24,288 bases of DNA, taken from NCBI GenBank assembly GCA_037442025.1, contig JBBIRB010000040.1, positions 1 to 24,288 of the forward strand. The letters are read 5' to 3'. The position numbers and the translations under genes are program-made. This DNA comes from UBA2287 sp037442025 (lineage in GTDB: Bacteria; Bacteroidota; Bacteroidia; Bacteroidales; Tenuifilaceae). Positions 23,668 through 24,288 of this stretch are shown here, piece by piece; position 1 is the stretch's first letter; each line of letters begins with the position of its first letter. Below the pieces are notes generated by a model. That model was not told where the DNA came from and did no database searches. It saw only the letters and a list, made by a program, of their open reading frames with translations.

Positions 23668-23844
23668 ATGGGAACTACAATAGAAATTCGAAAATCGGTT
23701 AGCAGAAATCAACTCGACAAGGAACTGGAGAAAATTATGGTTAAAAAACGAAAGCTGAACCTACGATTATTCATGGGCAAGGTTCGTTTCGAAGGTGTCG
23801 ACGCCATTGAATATCAAAAGAAAATGCGCGATGAGTGGCAGTAG
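23668..23844 (+). CDS. Small VapB-like antitoxin
   Basis: 58 residues from ATG 23668. The N-terminal half (TTIEIRKSVSRNQLDKELEK) is helical; the C-terminal half is LRLFMGKVRFEGVDAIEYQK then KMRDEW. The end pattern GKxxFxGDAxxxQxxMRDEW is typical, from memory, of small antitoxins that wrap around PIN toxins. The toxin start ATG 23831 lies inside this gene, a 14-base overlap, which gives tight coupling. A strong promoter precedes it. Confidence 0.82.
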   Translation: MGTTIEIRKSVSRNQLDKELEKIMVKKRKLNLRLFMGKVRFEGVDAIEYQKKMRDEWQ

Positions 23845-24202
23845 TGTACTGGTTGATACAAACATTTTAATTTACCTTTTTAAAGGTAATGAACGCATAT
23901 ACGAGTTGCTTAGAGACAGGGAGATTTGGGTTTCGTTTATTACTGAAATGGAACTTCTAGCTTTCGAGGGGCACAGTGCAACCGAACTACAAACCATTAA
24001 AAAGTTTTTAGCGCAGTGCAAAATTGTTGACATAAACAGAAGCATAAAAGATACTGCTATTGATATAAGAAAAGCGAATAATGTTAAACTCCCCGATGCC
24101 ATTATTGCAGCCACAGCACACTATCTTAGCATTCCGTTGCTTACTGCCGACAAAGGATTTAATGCGATTGATCGAGTTATTTTAGCAATTGTTGATTTAT
24201 AA
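23831..24202 (+). CDS. PIN-domain toxin, VapC family
   Basis: 123 residues from ATG 23831 (MSGSSVLVDTN); the frame is open to 23795, but that part overlaps the antitoxin and the first strand begins right after this ATG. A Mg-dependent endoribonuclease, usually cutting tRNA or rRNA. The four acidic residues are present: Asp9 in LVDTN, Glu41 in TEMELLAF, Asp89 in KLPDAIIAATA, Asp107 in LTADKGF. Full length and intact. Partner of the 58-residue antitoxin. Six bases after its stop the next GTTAAGC repeat begins. Confidence 0.9.
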   Translation: MSGSSVLVDTNILIYLFKGNERIYELLRDREIWVSFITEMELLAFEGHSATELQTIKKFLAQCKIVDINRSIKDTAIDIRKANNVKLPDAIIAATAHYLSIPLLTADKGFNAIDRVILAIVDL

Positions 24203-24208
24203 GCCCCC

Positions 24209-24288
24209 GTTAAGCGTAGGCTGACAGATTGAAAAACAACGTTCGGCGGCGGTTGTACCGCCGTCGTTCAATTTTAGCACGTTTACCA
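24209..24288 (+). repeat. Structured repeat, copy 7 (cut by the window end)
   Basis: GTTAAGCGTAGGCTGACAGA then TTGAAAAACAACGTTCGGC and the stem GGCGGCGGT/ACCGCCGTC. After TTCAATTTTAGCACGTTTAC it resembles copy 2 rather than copies 1, 3 and 4, suggesting two sub-types of the element. The remainder lies outside the window. Confidence 0.8.

Noticed and set aside
1..24288. tRNA, rRNA, riboswitch or replication origin
   Set aside because: No cloverleaf with TTCGA arm, no rRNA-like stretch, no recognised riboswitch core and no DnaA-box cluster were noticed by eye; a covariance-model scan could not be run.

Overview
The window looks like a chromosomal segment of a member of the Bacteroidota, most likely order Bacteroidales. 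The evidence is: (i) many upstream regions carry the Bacteroidota sigma-ABfr -7 box TAnnTTTG, some with a -33 TTG/TTTG about 20 bp upstream; (ii) most genes lack a Shine-Dalgarno sequence; (iii) the gene families are typical, including a DUF4293 membrane protein, the Bacteroidota form of the SAM hydroxide adenosyltransferase family, an ECF sigma factor followed by a very small protein, and an SPFH / ribbon-helix-helix / zinc-ribbon trio. The DNA is AT-rich.

Region 1 (1-4890): a zinc-type cation diffusion facilitator and a YggS-type PLP-homeostasis protein form an operon behind a clear promoter. They are followed by a dihydroorotate-dehydrogenase-like protein, a convergent alpha-helical protein, and a coupled lipoprotein / secreted-protein pair. 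Rho-independent terminators separate the blocks. Region 2 (4891-8760): uvrA on the minus strand, broken by a one-base frameshift close to its 3' end, then a divergent ECF sigma factor with a TTG start, a strong Shine-Dalgarno and a small downstream protein. Region 3 (8800-12260): the SPFH trio, a nested palindrome built from CTCTGTG/CACAGAG words, a secreted alpha/beta hydrolase and a convergent DUF4293 protein. Region 4 (12479-21497): a compact plus-strand run of a SAM-hydroxide adenosyltransferase-family protein, mazG, a DppB-like permease, tpiA, prmA and a 1520-residue envelope-anchored protein of unknown function. Spacing within the run is mostly 1-22 bp, with larger gaps before mazG and tpiA.

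Region 5 (21498-24288) is accessory and is the most interesting part. Right behind the giant gene lies a GC-rich, frameshifted stub of an RHS-repeat core domain. After it come copies of a highly structured repeat of about 149 bp, each starting at GTTAAGC or GTTAAGG. They alternate with two toxin-antitoxin modules: a ParE/RelE pair and a VapC-like PIN pair with a 58-residue antitoxin. In all three gene-repeat junctions (RHS stub, RelE, VapC) a repeat starts within a few bases of the stop codon. One diverged copy keeps the hairpins through compensatory base changes. The layout resembles a cassette array of gene plus structured recombination site, but canonical integron attC arms were not found and no integrase is in the window. 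A 28-bp imperfect inverted repeat flanks a roughly 316-bp stretch with no intact gene between the two toxin modules.
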